From Chloroflexota bacterium (lineage in GTDB: Bacteria > Chloroflexota > Limnocylindria > Limnocylindrales > CSP1-4), in the NCBI GenBank assembly GCA_021786915.1, contig JAJYMP010000439.1:1-13894 (forward strand): a DNA stretch of 13,894 nucleotides. The letters run 5' to 3'. Each line of letters begins with the position of its first letter. Positions within the stretch are counted from its first letter, which is position 1. Below the pieces are notes generated by a model. That model made no database searches and was not told the origin of the DNA. It worked only from the letters and a program-made list of their open reading frames with translations. Positions 7,741-13,400 of this stretch are shown here, piece by piece. A program made the translations under genes and the position numbers.

Positions 7741-8970
7741 TCACTCCTCGTCAGGCGCGTCGACTGCCGACGAGATGACGTCAGGGTTGCCCGTGACCTC
7801 GAACACCTGGCCACGCCACGAGATCCCTGCGTCGCGTTCAGCGGCTGCGATCGCGTCGTCGAGCAGCGCATCGGCCGCCGCGATGTCCAGAGGCTGGAGG
7901 ACGTCCTGCTCTCCCGCCCGGCGATCGATGGTCACTGTGGTCGGCCCGGCCTCGACGAGGTCGCAGTTTGCCCGAAGGTAGAGTTCCGTGTTGCTCCTCA
8001 CGAGTCCGTTGAGCGCGAGTGCCGCGAGAAGCGCCCGGCACGACGCGTCGCCGGCGGGACTTGCTCCAAATCGGATCTGGCGGAGCGTCGCGAGCGATAG
8101 CACGTGGGTCCGGATGATCCGGGTGCAGGCCACGCCAGCGAGTTGTTCCAGCGTCGGCGGAATGCCACCCAGCCCCAGGACGGAGGCGGACGTCGGACCC
8201 CCGGACTTCTTAGCCGCACTCTTGGCGGCGTCAACGATCTTGTCGTAGAGCTTGGGGCTCAGCTCGCCCTTCTGGGCATCGGCGATCGCGATGATGGCGC
8301 CCGCCCCGAGCTGGACCTGCATCGCGACCGGGTCGACGCGGGCACCCCCACGGAGGGGTTGGGTCCGCGGCTCCCACGCCTGATCGGCAACGACGCCGAT
8401 GATCTCGCCGACGAGCGCGCTGCGCCACCGTCCTTGGCGCGACCGTCGCGTCGCGTCCCAGCCGCCATAGGCCAACGTGATCGGGCTGAACTCAAGGAGC
8501 GTCCGCGCGTCACCCGGTGTCGCGTTCCGCGCCGCCCGATAGGCTGCGCTCTGGGTCACCGGGACACCGCTGACGGTTCCGGCTCGAATGTGCCCGTCGT
8601 AGGCGCGGTGCGGGAGCGTCAGGTCTGTGTACACCTCGCGGACGCCATCCCGCAGGTAGGTGACTCGAACCTGCGGCACACGCGTCAGGGGGTCCACCCC
8701 GTCGAAGATCGCCTGCTGAAGCGCCGCCTCTGCGCGATTGAGCTGGGACTGCTTCGAGTCGATGATCACGACACGGACAGGTACACCGTCAATGAAGCGT
8801 CGCTCATAGGCGTATGTCGCGTTGCTCGCCGGCCCCTGTGTTACGAACTTGGCGGGTGCGACCGACGCCTGCGGCCCAGCGGCGGCTGCCAGCTCCGTGG
8901 TCCAAACCATGACGCTCGGCCCACCGGCCATACATGCGTCGCGGAGCAGATCGAACGTGATCGAAGCCAT
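7741..8970 (-). CDS. csb1: Csb1, Cas7-like effector backbone protein
   Basis: A 409-residue protein of the Csb1 (GSU0053-like, Cas7 group) family. The clearest marker is IIDSKQSQLNRAEAAL at residues 69-84, corresponding to the D-S-x-Q-S-Q-x-N-R-x-E motif of Csb1. Several copies should polymerise along the crRNA to form the I-G effector backbone. I chose the ATG at 8970 because GGAG precedes it by 6 nt and the protein begins ASITFDLLRDA as expected. The frame is open 16 codons further (to 9018), but that extension lacks a ribosome site and looks unlike the family. This is the first gene of the cas operon. The promoter must lie in the stretch upstream, which I could not resolve. Csb2 follows after 3 bp. 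Confidence 0.93.
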   Translation of the reverse strand: MASITFDLLRDACMAGGPSVMVWTTELAAAAGPQASVAPAKFVTQGPASNATYAYERRFIDGVPVRVVIIDSKQSQLNRAEAALQQAIFDGVDPLTRVPQVRVTYLRDGVREVYTDLTLPHRAYDGHIRAGTVSGVPVTQSAAYRAARNATPGDARTLLEFSPITLAYGGWDATRRSRQGRWRSALVGEIIGVVADQAWEPRTQPLRGGARVDPVAMQVQLGAGAIIAIADAQKGELSPKLYDKIVDAAKSAAKKSGGPTSASVLGLGGIPPTLEQLAGVACTRIIRTHVLSLATLRQIRFGASPAGDASCRALLAALALNGLVRSNTELYLRANCDLVEAGPTTVTIDRRAGEQDVLQPLDIAAADALLDDAIAAAERDAGISWRGQVFEVTGNPDVISSAVDAPDEE

Positions 8971-9085
8971 GGTCATCTCCATGCGATGCAGGATCGTGCT
9001 ACTTGGAGTTCGGGACACGCCAACTCGAGGACCGCCTGATGGCGTCAGGGAGGTTGCGGGGAAGACGAGGCCGACGCGACCGCCC

Positions 9086-9115
9086 CTATCCGTCGGTCGG
9101 ACGCGCGATCGTCAT
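9086..9115 (-). CDS. Possible 9-codon leader ORF upstream of csb1
   Basis: The minus strand reads GGGGAGG, 6 nt, then ATG and nine codons (MTIARPTDG) before TAG, 115 bp ahead of the csb1 start. The ribosome site is as good as any in the window. The sequence around the start, GGAGGTGACCATG, is nearly the same as that at csb1 (GGAGATGACCATG). It could be a leader peptide, the stump of a lost gene, or chance in GC-rich DNA. Confidence 0.2.
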   Translation of the reverse strand: MTIARPTDG

Positions 9116-9117
9116 GG

Positions 9118-9240
9118 TCACCTCCCCTTGGTCGCCGGGACAGACAACCGAGCCTGAGCCACGTCGCGCTGCCACTGGTACGGAGAACAATCGGTTGCGG
9201 CCGCGAAGGAACGCTCGCAGGTCATCGTCGACGTGCCCAC
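9118..9240 (-). CDS. Possible 40-aa small ORF upstream of csb1
   Basis: A GTG at 9240 is preceded at 6 nt by the strong Shine-Dalgarno GAGGAGG (9247-9253) and opens 40 codons ending in TGA at 9118-9120. That stop falls between the ribosome site and ATG of the following 9-codon ORF. The peptide has two cysteines and a short SPYQWQRDVAQ segment; I recognise no family. The spacing to the next start looks operon-like, but codon use is not distinctive and the neighbourhood contains a decaying gene. It may equally be chance. Confidence 0.22.
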   Translation of the reverse strand: MGTSTMTCERSFAAATDCSPYQWQRDVAQARLSVPATKGR

Positions 9241-9273
9241 TGTCTTCCTCCTCGGACCCCCTGGCAGCGCATG

Positions 9274-9297
9274 GTTCTCGCTTCTCGGGTCGAGAAC
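9274..9297. promoter_or_regulatory. Inverted repeat upstream of the cas operon
   Basis: GTTCTCG (9274-9280) and CGAGAAC (9291-9297) form a perfect 7-bp inverted repeat around 10 nt. It lies ~300 bp upstream of csb1, at the end of the decayed gene. It could be an operator or a weak hairpin; no T-run follows on either strand, so a factor-independent terminator is unlikely. Confidence 0.35.
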
Positions 9298-9814
9298 TCA
9301 AGTCTGCATGGAAGCTGTGACACCTAGCCTGTCACGCCTGGTGCCAGTGCCCACCACGTTCGTCGCGTTCTTGGCGAGCGTGCGATCGTGGCTGCCGTCG
9401 CTCGACCAGAAAGCGAAGATCCGCTCGATGGCGACAGCGGTCGCCTCAGGACGGGCGAGATGCGCCCGGTCGAGGAGGTGCTCGAGTGGCGCATCGGGCG
9501 CGAGGGCGGTGGGGGAGGTACCCGGCTGGCGCACGAGGCTCATCCGGTCGGTGTCGGGAGCCGCCACGGCATGGGGCATCCACGGCGGATCGCCGGACGA
9601 GCCGGGGCGGGCACAGATCGATGACGAGCAGGCCGTGCTCGGGCTGGACAAGGAGCAGGTCGATCTCGCCGTCGCGGGCGGGCCCACCCGGACGCACCGG
9701 CGCGAGCCAGCAGACGTTCGCGTAGGCGCGGGCACCGGCCGGCAGGGCAGCGTCAACGCGCTCGCGGACGAGCCCTTCGGGGTCGCGGGCGGGGTCTCGG
9801 GTTGGGCTGGCCAT
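9298..9814 (-). pseudogene. Remnant of a NERD-domain helicase-type gene
   Basis: From an ATG at 9814 the first ~67 codons encode a NERD (nuclease-related) segment. DGEIDLLLVQPEHGLLVIDL carries the typical E-I-D strand and the L-L-V-I strand that normally runs into the E-V-K-G-G core. At about 9612-9616 the reading passes to another frame, as if one base were inserted. That second frame continues with ALAPDAPLEHLLDRAHL and AIERIFAFWSSDG, a segment resembling the linker between NERD and the UvrD-type helicase in intact homologues. The interval between the two blocks looks too short, so an internal deletion is likely. The frame stops at 9298 with no helicase motif. The gene is therefore frameshifted, internally shortened and truncated. 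It is probably an older resident cut off when neighbouring accessory DNA arrived. Family assignment is by motif memory. Confidence 0.65.
9317..9335. promoter_or_regulatory. Inverted repeat GTGACA-N7-TGTCAC
   Basis: GTGACA (9317-9322) and TGTCAC (9330-9335) are perfect 6-bp arms around 7 nt, giving a dyad of the size bound by CRP/FNR or GntR-type dimers. It lies within the 3' end of the decayed gene, ~350 bp before csb1. A regulatory role is inference; chance occurrence is possible. Confidence 0.3.
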
Positions 9815-9959
9815 ATCCCCCCGGCTGGTCGCAGATGTCCGGGGGACAGCGTAGCACCAGCGGGCAAGCCCCAGTTGATCACTCGGCCCGCCAGCAGCCC
9901 GGTGGCGACCGTGTCGACGCAGCGGGGCAGGGGACCGCGCTCGCGGGCGTTCGTGTTGT

Positions 9960-9970
9960 TGTATGCTACA
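9960..9970. promoter_or_regulatory. Probable promoter/operator of the HTH-PIN toxin-antitoxin pair
   Basis: TGTATGCTACA is a dyad (TGTA/TACA around TGC) in an AT-rich patch that stands out from the GC-rich surroundings. It ends 42 bp before the antitoxin start. TATGCT (9962-9967) or TACACT (9967-9972) could serve as the -10; no good -35 is seen. Autoregulation by the antitoxin, as in most such pairs, would fit. Confidence 0.45.
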
Positions 9971-10012
9971 CTATCGATGCCCCACTTGGGTCGGCCGACA
10001 TGGAGCGCGACG

Positions 10013-10261
10013 ATGCTGACGGTGCCAGAAGTTGCGAGGCGCCTGGGAAGGAATCCCGAGACGATCCGCCGCTGGATCCGGGAAGGGAAACTGCGCGCCC
10101 ACAAGGTGGGCACGCAGCACATCGTGGAGGAAGAGGACCTCCGATCGGCCGCCGAGTCTGAGGAGACGTTGCCCCTGCCGCCTCAGTGGGGACGGACGAT
10201 CACCGGGGAGCGGATGCCCGACGTGGTGGCGGCGGTGCGGCGCTCGCGGGCCGGCCATTGA
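10013..10261 (+). CDS. Antitoxin with excisionase/MerR-type helix-turn-helix
   Basis: An 82-residue protein. Residues 3-43 form a winged HTH of the excisionase/MerR-like group: VPEVARRLGRNPETIRRWIREGKLRAHKVG, interrupted here only by normal linker positions, then an E-E-E-D-L helix start. The rest is acidic then basic and probably holds the toxin-binding tail. It should bind its own promoter and neutralise the PIN toxin encoded next. I chose the ATG at 10013, preceded by GGAG with 7-nt spacing. An in-frame ATG at 9977 would add 12 residues outside the domain and start almost on the presumed -10. Its TGA overlaps the toxin's TTG start as TTGA (10258-10261). HTH identity is firm; the antitoxin role comes from pairing with a PIN gene. 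Confidence 0.85.
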   Translation: MLTVPEVARRLGRNPETIRRWIREGKLRAHKVGTQHIVEEEDLRSAAESEETLPLPPQWGRTITGERMPDVVAAVRRSRAGH

Positions 10262-10659
10262 ACCCGCTCGTCGTCGTCGACGCGAGTGTTGCCGTCCAGG
10301 CGTGCATCGAGGCGGAGGGGTTCACACCGCTGTCAGCCTACACGCTTGCGGCGCCCGCGATCCTGACTTCTGAGGTCCTGTCGACCCTCCACGAATTGAC
10401 CTGGCGTCGCGAGATCAGCTCGGAGCTGGCCCGGCTGGCGCTGGCTCGTCTTCACGACGCTCCGCTGAGGATCCATCAACCCGATCGGTACATGGATGCC
10501 GCCTGGCAATCGGCCGACGAACTCGGCTGGGCAAAGACGTACGACGCCGAATACGTGGCCCTCGCGCGCCTCCTCGACTGTCCGCTGGTCACGCTCGATG
10601 CACGGATGGCGCGGAGTGCGGGGCGGATCGCTCGCGTCGTCGGCCCGGCGGAGCTCTGA
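10258..10659 (+). CDS. vapC: PIN-domain toxin (VapC-like ribonuclease)
   Basis: A 133-residue PIN-domain protein with the four expected acidic residues: D8 in VVVDASV, E39 in TSEVLSTL, D96 in KTYDAEYVALA and D114 in VTLDARM. These ligate Mg/Mn in an RNase active site; VapC toxins usually cut tRNA or rRNA and stop translation. K-T-Y-D-A-E-Y-V-A-L-A is a hallmark of this group. Translation most likely begins at a TTG (10258) overlapping the antitoxin stop. No ATG fits, since upstream codons in this frame lie inside the antitoxin gene and the domain begins at residue 4. The weak start and coupling should keep toxin below antitoxin. All catalytic residues are intact, so it is probably functional. 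Confidence 0.88.
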   Translation: MNPLVVVDASVAVQACIEAEGFTPLSAYTLAAPAILTSEVLSTLHELTWRREISSELARLALARLHDAPLRIHQPDRYMDAAWQSADELGWAKTYDAEYVALARLLDCPLVTLDARMARSAGRIARVVGPAEL

Positions 10660-10778
10660 GTCCCGGTCTTCCTGATCACAACCTCGACTCCCTACTACTT
10701 CCGATAAGGTCAGTTATGTCTACACGCGCTGAAATGTGACCGTTCCCGCCTCCCATGGGAACTTCAGCCCGACCGTGC
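10660..10778. other. Intergenic stretch, possible insertion-sequence end remnant
   Basis: This 119-bp stretch separates the toxin gene from the convergent broken membrane-protein gene. Much of it (about 10685-10740) is more AT-rich than the surroundings. It contains an inverted repeat GTTCCC/GGGAAC (10742-10747, 10757-10762) with the palindrome TCCCATGGGA (10751-10760) inside it. The sequence around TGTCTACACGCGCTGAAATG reminds me of insertion-sequence ends of the IS21 type. That is an impression only; no transposase or partner end is present. Confidence 0.25.
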
Positions 10779-11289
10779 TCAGACGGCCCTCCCCAGCGAC
10801 GCCGCGACCACGAACCAGAAGCCGATCCAGAGGCCGAGCGTGACGAGCCCGACCACGACGATCGCGGCCGGCCGGATCGCGACCCGGAGACCGGACCGGG
10901 CGCCGATGCTCCTTCCGGCACCGGCGACAGCCGCCGCGGCCACCATGCCGGGCAGGTAGTCGCCGTAGACGCCAATGTCGCAGACTGCAAAGGCCGAGCA
11001 GCGGCGGGATCGCCACGTAGGGCAGCGCCGCGCCGGCCAGCACGCCTCCGACGGCTCCGATCAGCCCGGCCCGGCCGAGGCGCATGATCGCGATCAGCAG
11101 GCCCGTGCCACCGGCGACGATGCCGCCGGCCAGGGTGGGTGCGATCCAGTCGGTGCCGCTGCGCCCGTGCGCGGCGGCGGCGGCGAGCACCAGGAGCGGC
11201 AGGGCGATCCAGCCCAGTCCGGCGCCGGTCAGCACCCGCGTTGCGAAATCCGGCGGGCCTTCCCGCTGAATCGGCTGTGTCGGGTCCAT
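10779..11289 (-). pseudogene. Small four-helix membrane protein, frameshifted
   Basis: From the ATG at 11289 (GGGGG 6 nt upstream) the frame encodes three hydrophobic helices at about residues 22-40, 48-70 and 74-100. At the AAA run at 10989-10991 the coding signal jumps frame. Removing one base there joins LPYVAIPPLLGL to AVCDIGVYGDYLPG. The frame then runs through a fourth helix (about 140-165, rich in V, L, W and F) to a TGA at 10779, for a total of 169 residues. Without the correction the original frame runs on into an Arg-rich tail typical of out-of-frame GC-rich DNA. I do not recognise a family. Either the gene is a recent pseudogene or this is a sequencing or assembly error in a short homopolymer. 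Confidence 0.62.
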
Positions 11290-11480
11290 GGCCGACCCCC
11301 AAACCGCGCTGAGCGTCCCCTGCCAGGACTCCTCGCCACTGGCGCGGAGCCTCCCTCTCGGTATGAACTGGACACGAATACCCACCGGGAGGTGCCCGCT
11401 CGTCAGCAAGCTACTCGAGAATCGCCGGCAGCGCAGCGTGGACAGGTGCGGGTTGCCGCGACCTCACACAATGCCAGCGA

Positions 11481-11494
11481 CATATGGTAGTATG
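11481..11494. promoter_or_regulatory. AT-rich dyad, probable promoter/operator of vapBC
   Basis: CATA (11481-11484) and TATG (11491-11494) are inverted arms around TGGTAG in a short AT-rich patch just before vapB. TATGGT (11484-11489) and TAGTAT (11488-11493) are candidate -10 elements, close enough that the transcript may be nearly leaderless. Ribbon-helix-helix antitoxins usually bind such dyads to repress their own operon. No convincing -35. Confidence 0.4.
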
Positions 11495-11500
11495 GGTGGC

Positions 11501-11830
11501 ATGGAGAAGACGACGGTCTACCTGACCAGCGAGCAGAAGGCGGCCCTCGCGCGCGCCGCCCGGACGGAGGGTCGCAGCGAGGCGCGCCTGATCCGCGACG
11601 GGATCGACGCGCTCATTGCGCGCCACCGGACAGGCGAGACCGCGGGCCCGCTCGCGGCGGGCGAGGTCCACGATCGCGGCGACCTGGCGGGCCGGCTCGC
11701 CGGCCGGCCGCGGTGGATGGACCGCGACGACTTCGTCCGGCGCGTGCTGTCCCGGCGGGCCGATCCCGGCCTGCGGGCCGAGCTTCGGGAGACCGCGCCC
11801 GACACGACCGACGACGTGGTGCACGGGTGA
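11501..11830 (+). CDS. vapB: Ribbon-helix-helix antitoxin, VapB-like
   Basis: A 109-residue protein. Residues 2-43 form a ribbon-helix-helix domain: the strand K-T-T-V-Y-L-T, then helix S-E-Q-K-A-A-L-A-R-A-A, then S-E-A-R-L-I-R-D-G-I-D-A-L-I. Such domains dimerise and bind the operator. The C-terminal half (about 45-109), rich in D, R and P, should wrap the toxin. It is longer than many RHH antitoxins (70-90 residues). I chose the ATG at 11501; the ATG at 11492 (adding MGG) is also possible. The stop overlaps the toxin's GTG start as GTGA (11827-11830), so the two are translationally coupled. Antitoxin role follows from the PIN partner. Confidence 0.87.
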   Translation: MEKTTVYLTSEQKAALARAARTEGRSEARLIRDGIDALIARHRTGETAGPLAAGEVHDRGDLAGRLAGRPRWMDRDDFVRRVLSRRADPGLRAELRETAPDTTDDVVHG

Positions 11831-12213
11831 GCGCCGGGCTCGCCGACACGACGATCTTCATCGCCCACGAGTCGGGCCGCCCGCTGCGGGTCGAGCTCCT
11901 GCCCGATCGCCTGGCGGTCTCGGTGATCACGATCGGCGAGCTGCGGGCCGGCGTCCTCGCCGCGGCCGACGTCGCGACCCGTGACCGCCGGCTCTCGACG
12001 CTCATGGCCGCACTGGCCCTCGAGCCTGTGCCGGTCGACGAGGCCGTCGCGGAGGCGTGGGCGCGCCTGCGCGTCACGCTGCGTGAGCGTGGCCTGCGGA
12101 TGGCGCTCAACGACTCGTGGATCGCGGCCACCGCGATCGCGCTCGGCGTGCCGATCGTCACCCAGGACGACGACTACGTCGAGGTAGGGGGGCTCGCCGT
12201 CGTCCGGGTCTGA
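11827..12213 (+). CDS. vapC: PIN-domain toxin VapC
   Basis: A 128-residue PIN-domain ribonuclease. The acidic active-site residues are all present: D7 in LADTTIFI, E38 in TIGELRAG, D96 in LNDSWIAATA, and D114 with D116 in TQDDDY. The TIGELRAG and N-D-x-W-I-A-A-T-A motifs are standard for VapC. The enzyme probably cleaves a structured RNA to halt translation when the labile antitoxin is lost. Translation starts at GTG 11827 overlapping the vapB stop; no ATG lies near the domain start. The sequence shares only general PIN features with the toxin at 10258-10659, so the two pairs are independent acquisitions rather than a duplication. Confidence 0.93.
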   Translation: MSAGLADTTIFIAHESGRPLRVELLPDRLAVSVITIGELRAGVLAAADVATRDRRLSTLMAALALEPVPVDEAVAEAWARLRVTLRERGLRMALNDSWIAATAIALGVPIVTQDDDYVEVGGLAVVRV

Positions 12214-12235
12214 CCGGGCGATGCAGGCTCCCTCG

Positions 12236-12247
12236 GCGGCCGGCCGC
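12236..12247. repeat. 12-bp palindrome in the convergent gap
   Basis: GCGGCCGGCCGC is a perfect palindrome between the convergent vapC and pirin genes. It may help end transcription from either side, but it has no loop and no T-run, so it is not a standard terminator. Such palindromes are also common by chance in GC-rich DNA. Confidence 0.25.
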
Positions 12248-12293
12248 GGGTCCGTCGCCACCGGCCCGCCTTCGCGTCGGCGCGGTCCGGACC

Positions 12294-13286
12294 TCAGGGC
12301 GCGCGCCGCTCCTGGATCACGGCCGGCGTGTTGTGGACCGCGGGGATCGCCCCGAGCCGGCCGGCGCGGTAGTCCTCGAACGCCTGGGCGAGCTCGTCAC
12401 GGGTGTTCATCACGAACGGTCCGTACCAGGCGATCGGCTCCCCGATCGGGCGCCCGCCGAGGAGCAACACCTCGACGTTCGGGCTCCGGCTCTCCTGAAC
12501 GCGCCCGGCGCTGATCGTCAGGGCGTCGCCCGGGCCGAAGACCGCGAGCTGGCCGGTGCCGATCGGTCGCTCCTCGAGCCCGACGCTCCCCTGCCCCGCC
12601 AGGACGTAGACGAGCGCGTTGTCCTCGATCCGCCAGGGCACCGACAGCCGCGCGCCGGGGCTGAGGCTGGCATGGACCATCGTCATCGGGGTGTACGTCG
12701 ACCCCGGGCCGCGCTGGCCGGCGAGGTCACCGGCGATGATCCGGAGGAGCGCCCCGCCATCGGCCGAGGCGGCCAGGCCGACCGCGTCCGCCCGCAGGTC
12801 CTGGTAGCGCGGCGGGGCCCATTTCCGGGCCGCCGGCAGGTTCACCCAGAGCTGGAGGCCATGGAACAGCCCGCCGCTCAGCACGAGCGCCTCGGGCGGC
12901 CGCTCGATGTGCAGGATCCCCGCCCCGGCGGTCATCCACTGGGTGTCGCCGTTCGTGATCAGCCCGCCCCCGCCGTTCGAATCCTGGTGCTCGAACGTGC
13001 CGTCGATGATGTACGTCACCGTTTCGAAGCCGCGATGCGGGTGCCAGGGCGTCCCCTTCGGCTCGCCCGGGGCGTACTCGACCTCGCCGATCTGGTCGAG
13101 GTGGATGAACGGGTCGAGGTCGGCGAGGTCGACCCCGGCGAACGCGCGACGGACCGGGAAGCCCTCCCCTTCCAGGCCGCGCGGGGCGACGGTCACGCTC
13201 CGGACCGGGCGCTGGCGGGCGGTGCGCGGGTCGGGCGCCGGGATCCGGGGCAGGACCGTGAGGTCGGGGACGCTGATCGCGGGCAT
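12294..13286 (-). CDS. Pirin family bicupin protein
   Basis: A 330-residue pirin. The N-terminal cupin contains the metal-binding set H82 and H84 in WHPHRGFETVTY, and H126 and E128 in GILHIERP, all intact. The second cupin (about residues 185-290) includes the A-L-V-Y-V-L-A-G-x-G strand. A C-terminal I-G-E-P-I-A-W-Y-G-P-F-V-M-N segment (about 278-294) is the typical pirin C-terminal signature. Bacterial pirins bind a single iron or other metal; some act as quercetin dioxygenases and some modulate metabolic enzymes, so the function here is not settled. The start is fixed by AAGGAGG (13292-13298) at 5-nt spacing. It is about 40 residues longer than many pirins. It lies downstream of a ThDP-enzyme gene on the same strand but has its own promoter, so it is probably transcribed separately. 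Confidence 0.94.
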   Translation of the reverse strand: MPAISVPDLTVLPRIPAPDPRTARQRPVRSVTVAPRGLEGEGFPVRRAFAGVDLADLDPFIHLDQIGEVEYAPGEPKGTPWHPHRGFETVTYIIDGTFEHQDSNGGGGLITNGDTQWMTAGAGILHIERPPEALVLSGGLFHGLQLWVNLPAARKWAPPRYQDLRADAVGLAASADGGALLRIIAGDLAGQRGPGSTYTPMTMVHASLSPGARLSVPWRIEDNALVYVLAGQGSVGLEERPIGTGQLAVFGPGDALTISAGRVQESRSPNVEVLLLGGRPIGEPIAWYGPFVMNTRDELAQAFEDYRAGRLGAIPAVHNTPAVIQERRAP

Positions 13287-13307
13287 GACGGCCTCCTTCG
13301 GCCAGCG

Positions 13308-13336
13308 ATCATCGCACCTGACGGTTGATCGTGCAA
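13308..13336 (-). promoter_or_regulatory. Probable promoter of the pirin gene
   Basis: On the minus strand TTGCAC (13331-13336) and GATGAT (13308-13313) are separated by exactly 17 bp and lie 22 bp before the start codon. The hexamers match the housekeeping sigma consensus at 3 and 4 of 6 positions, modestly, but spacing and location are right. Confidence 0.45.
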
Positions 13337-13341
13337 CGATC
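13327..13341. promoter_or_regulatory. Palindromic operator candidate over the pirin -35
   Basis: GATCGT (13327-13332) and ACGATC (13336-13341) are perfect 6-bp inverted arms around GCA. The site overlaps the presumed -35, a position from which a bound dimer would repress or tune the promoter. A further GATC-containing copy of part of the arm (GCGATC at 13305-13310) lies near the -10. No regulator gene is visible nearby. Confidence 0.42.
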
Positions 13342-13400
13342 GCCCGGCAGCGGCCGCCGGCGCCGGCCCCCCCCCGGCGTTCGGTGCCCCCCGGCCCGGC

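Larger units (their letters stand above)
8971..9297. other. Upstream region of the cas operon without a confident gene
   Basis: This 327-bp stretch lies between the remnant gene and csb1 and must hold or transmit the cas promoter. I see no -35/-10 pair worth calling. What it does hold, on the minus strand: an inverted repeat at 9274-9297, and a 40-codon GTG ORF with a strong ribosome site (9118-9240). A 9-codon ATG ORF with another strong ribosome site follows (9086-9115), then the csb1 ribosome site. A longer overlapping frame (9086-9301) is open for 71 codons but has no recognisable family. Confidence 0.55.

Noticed and set aside
8104..9039. 311-codon plus-strand frame opposite csb1
   Set aside because: Antisense to Csb1, which carries the diagnostic motif; no ribosome site or motif supports the plus frame.
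10742..10762. GTTCCC/GGGAAC hairpin as a terminator of the membrane gene
   Set aside because: No T-run follows on either strand and the stem is only 6 bp, so I left it as a possible mobile-element feature.
12117..13328. 403-codon plus-strand frame opposite pirin
   Set aside because: The pirin metal-binding motifs, ribosome site and promoter are on the minus strand.
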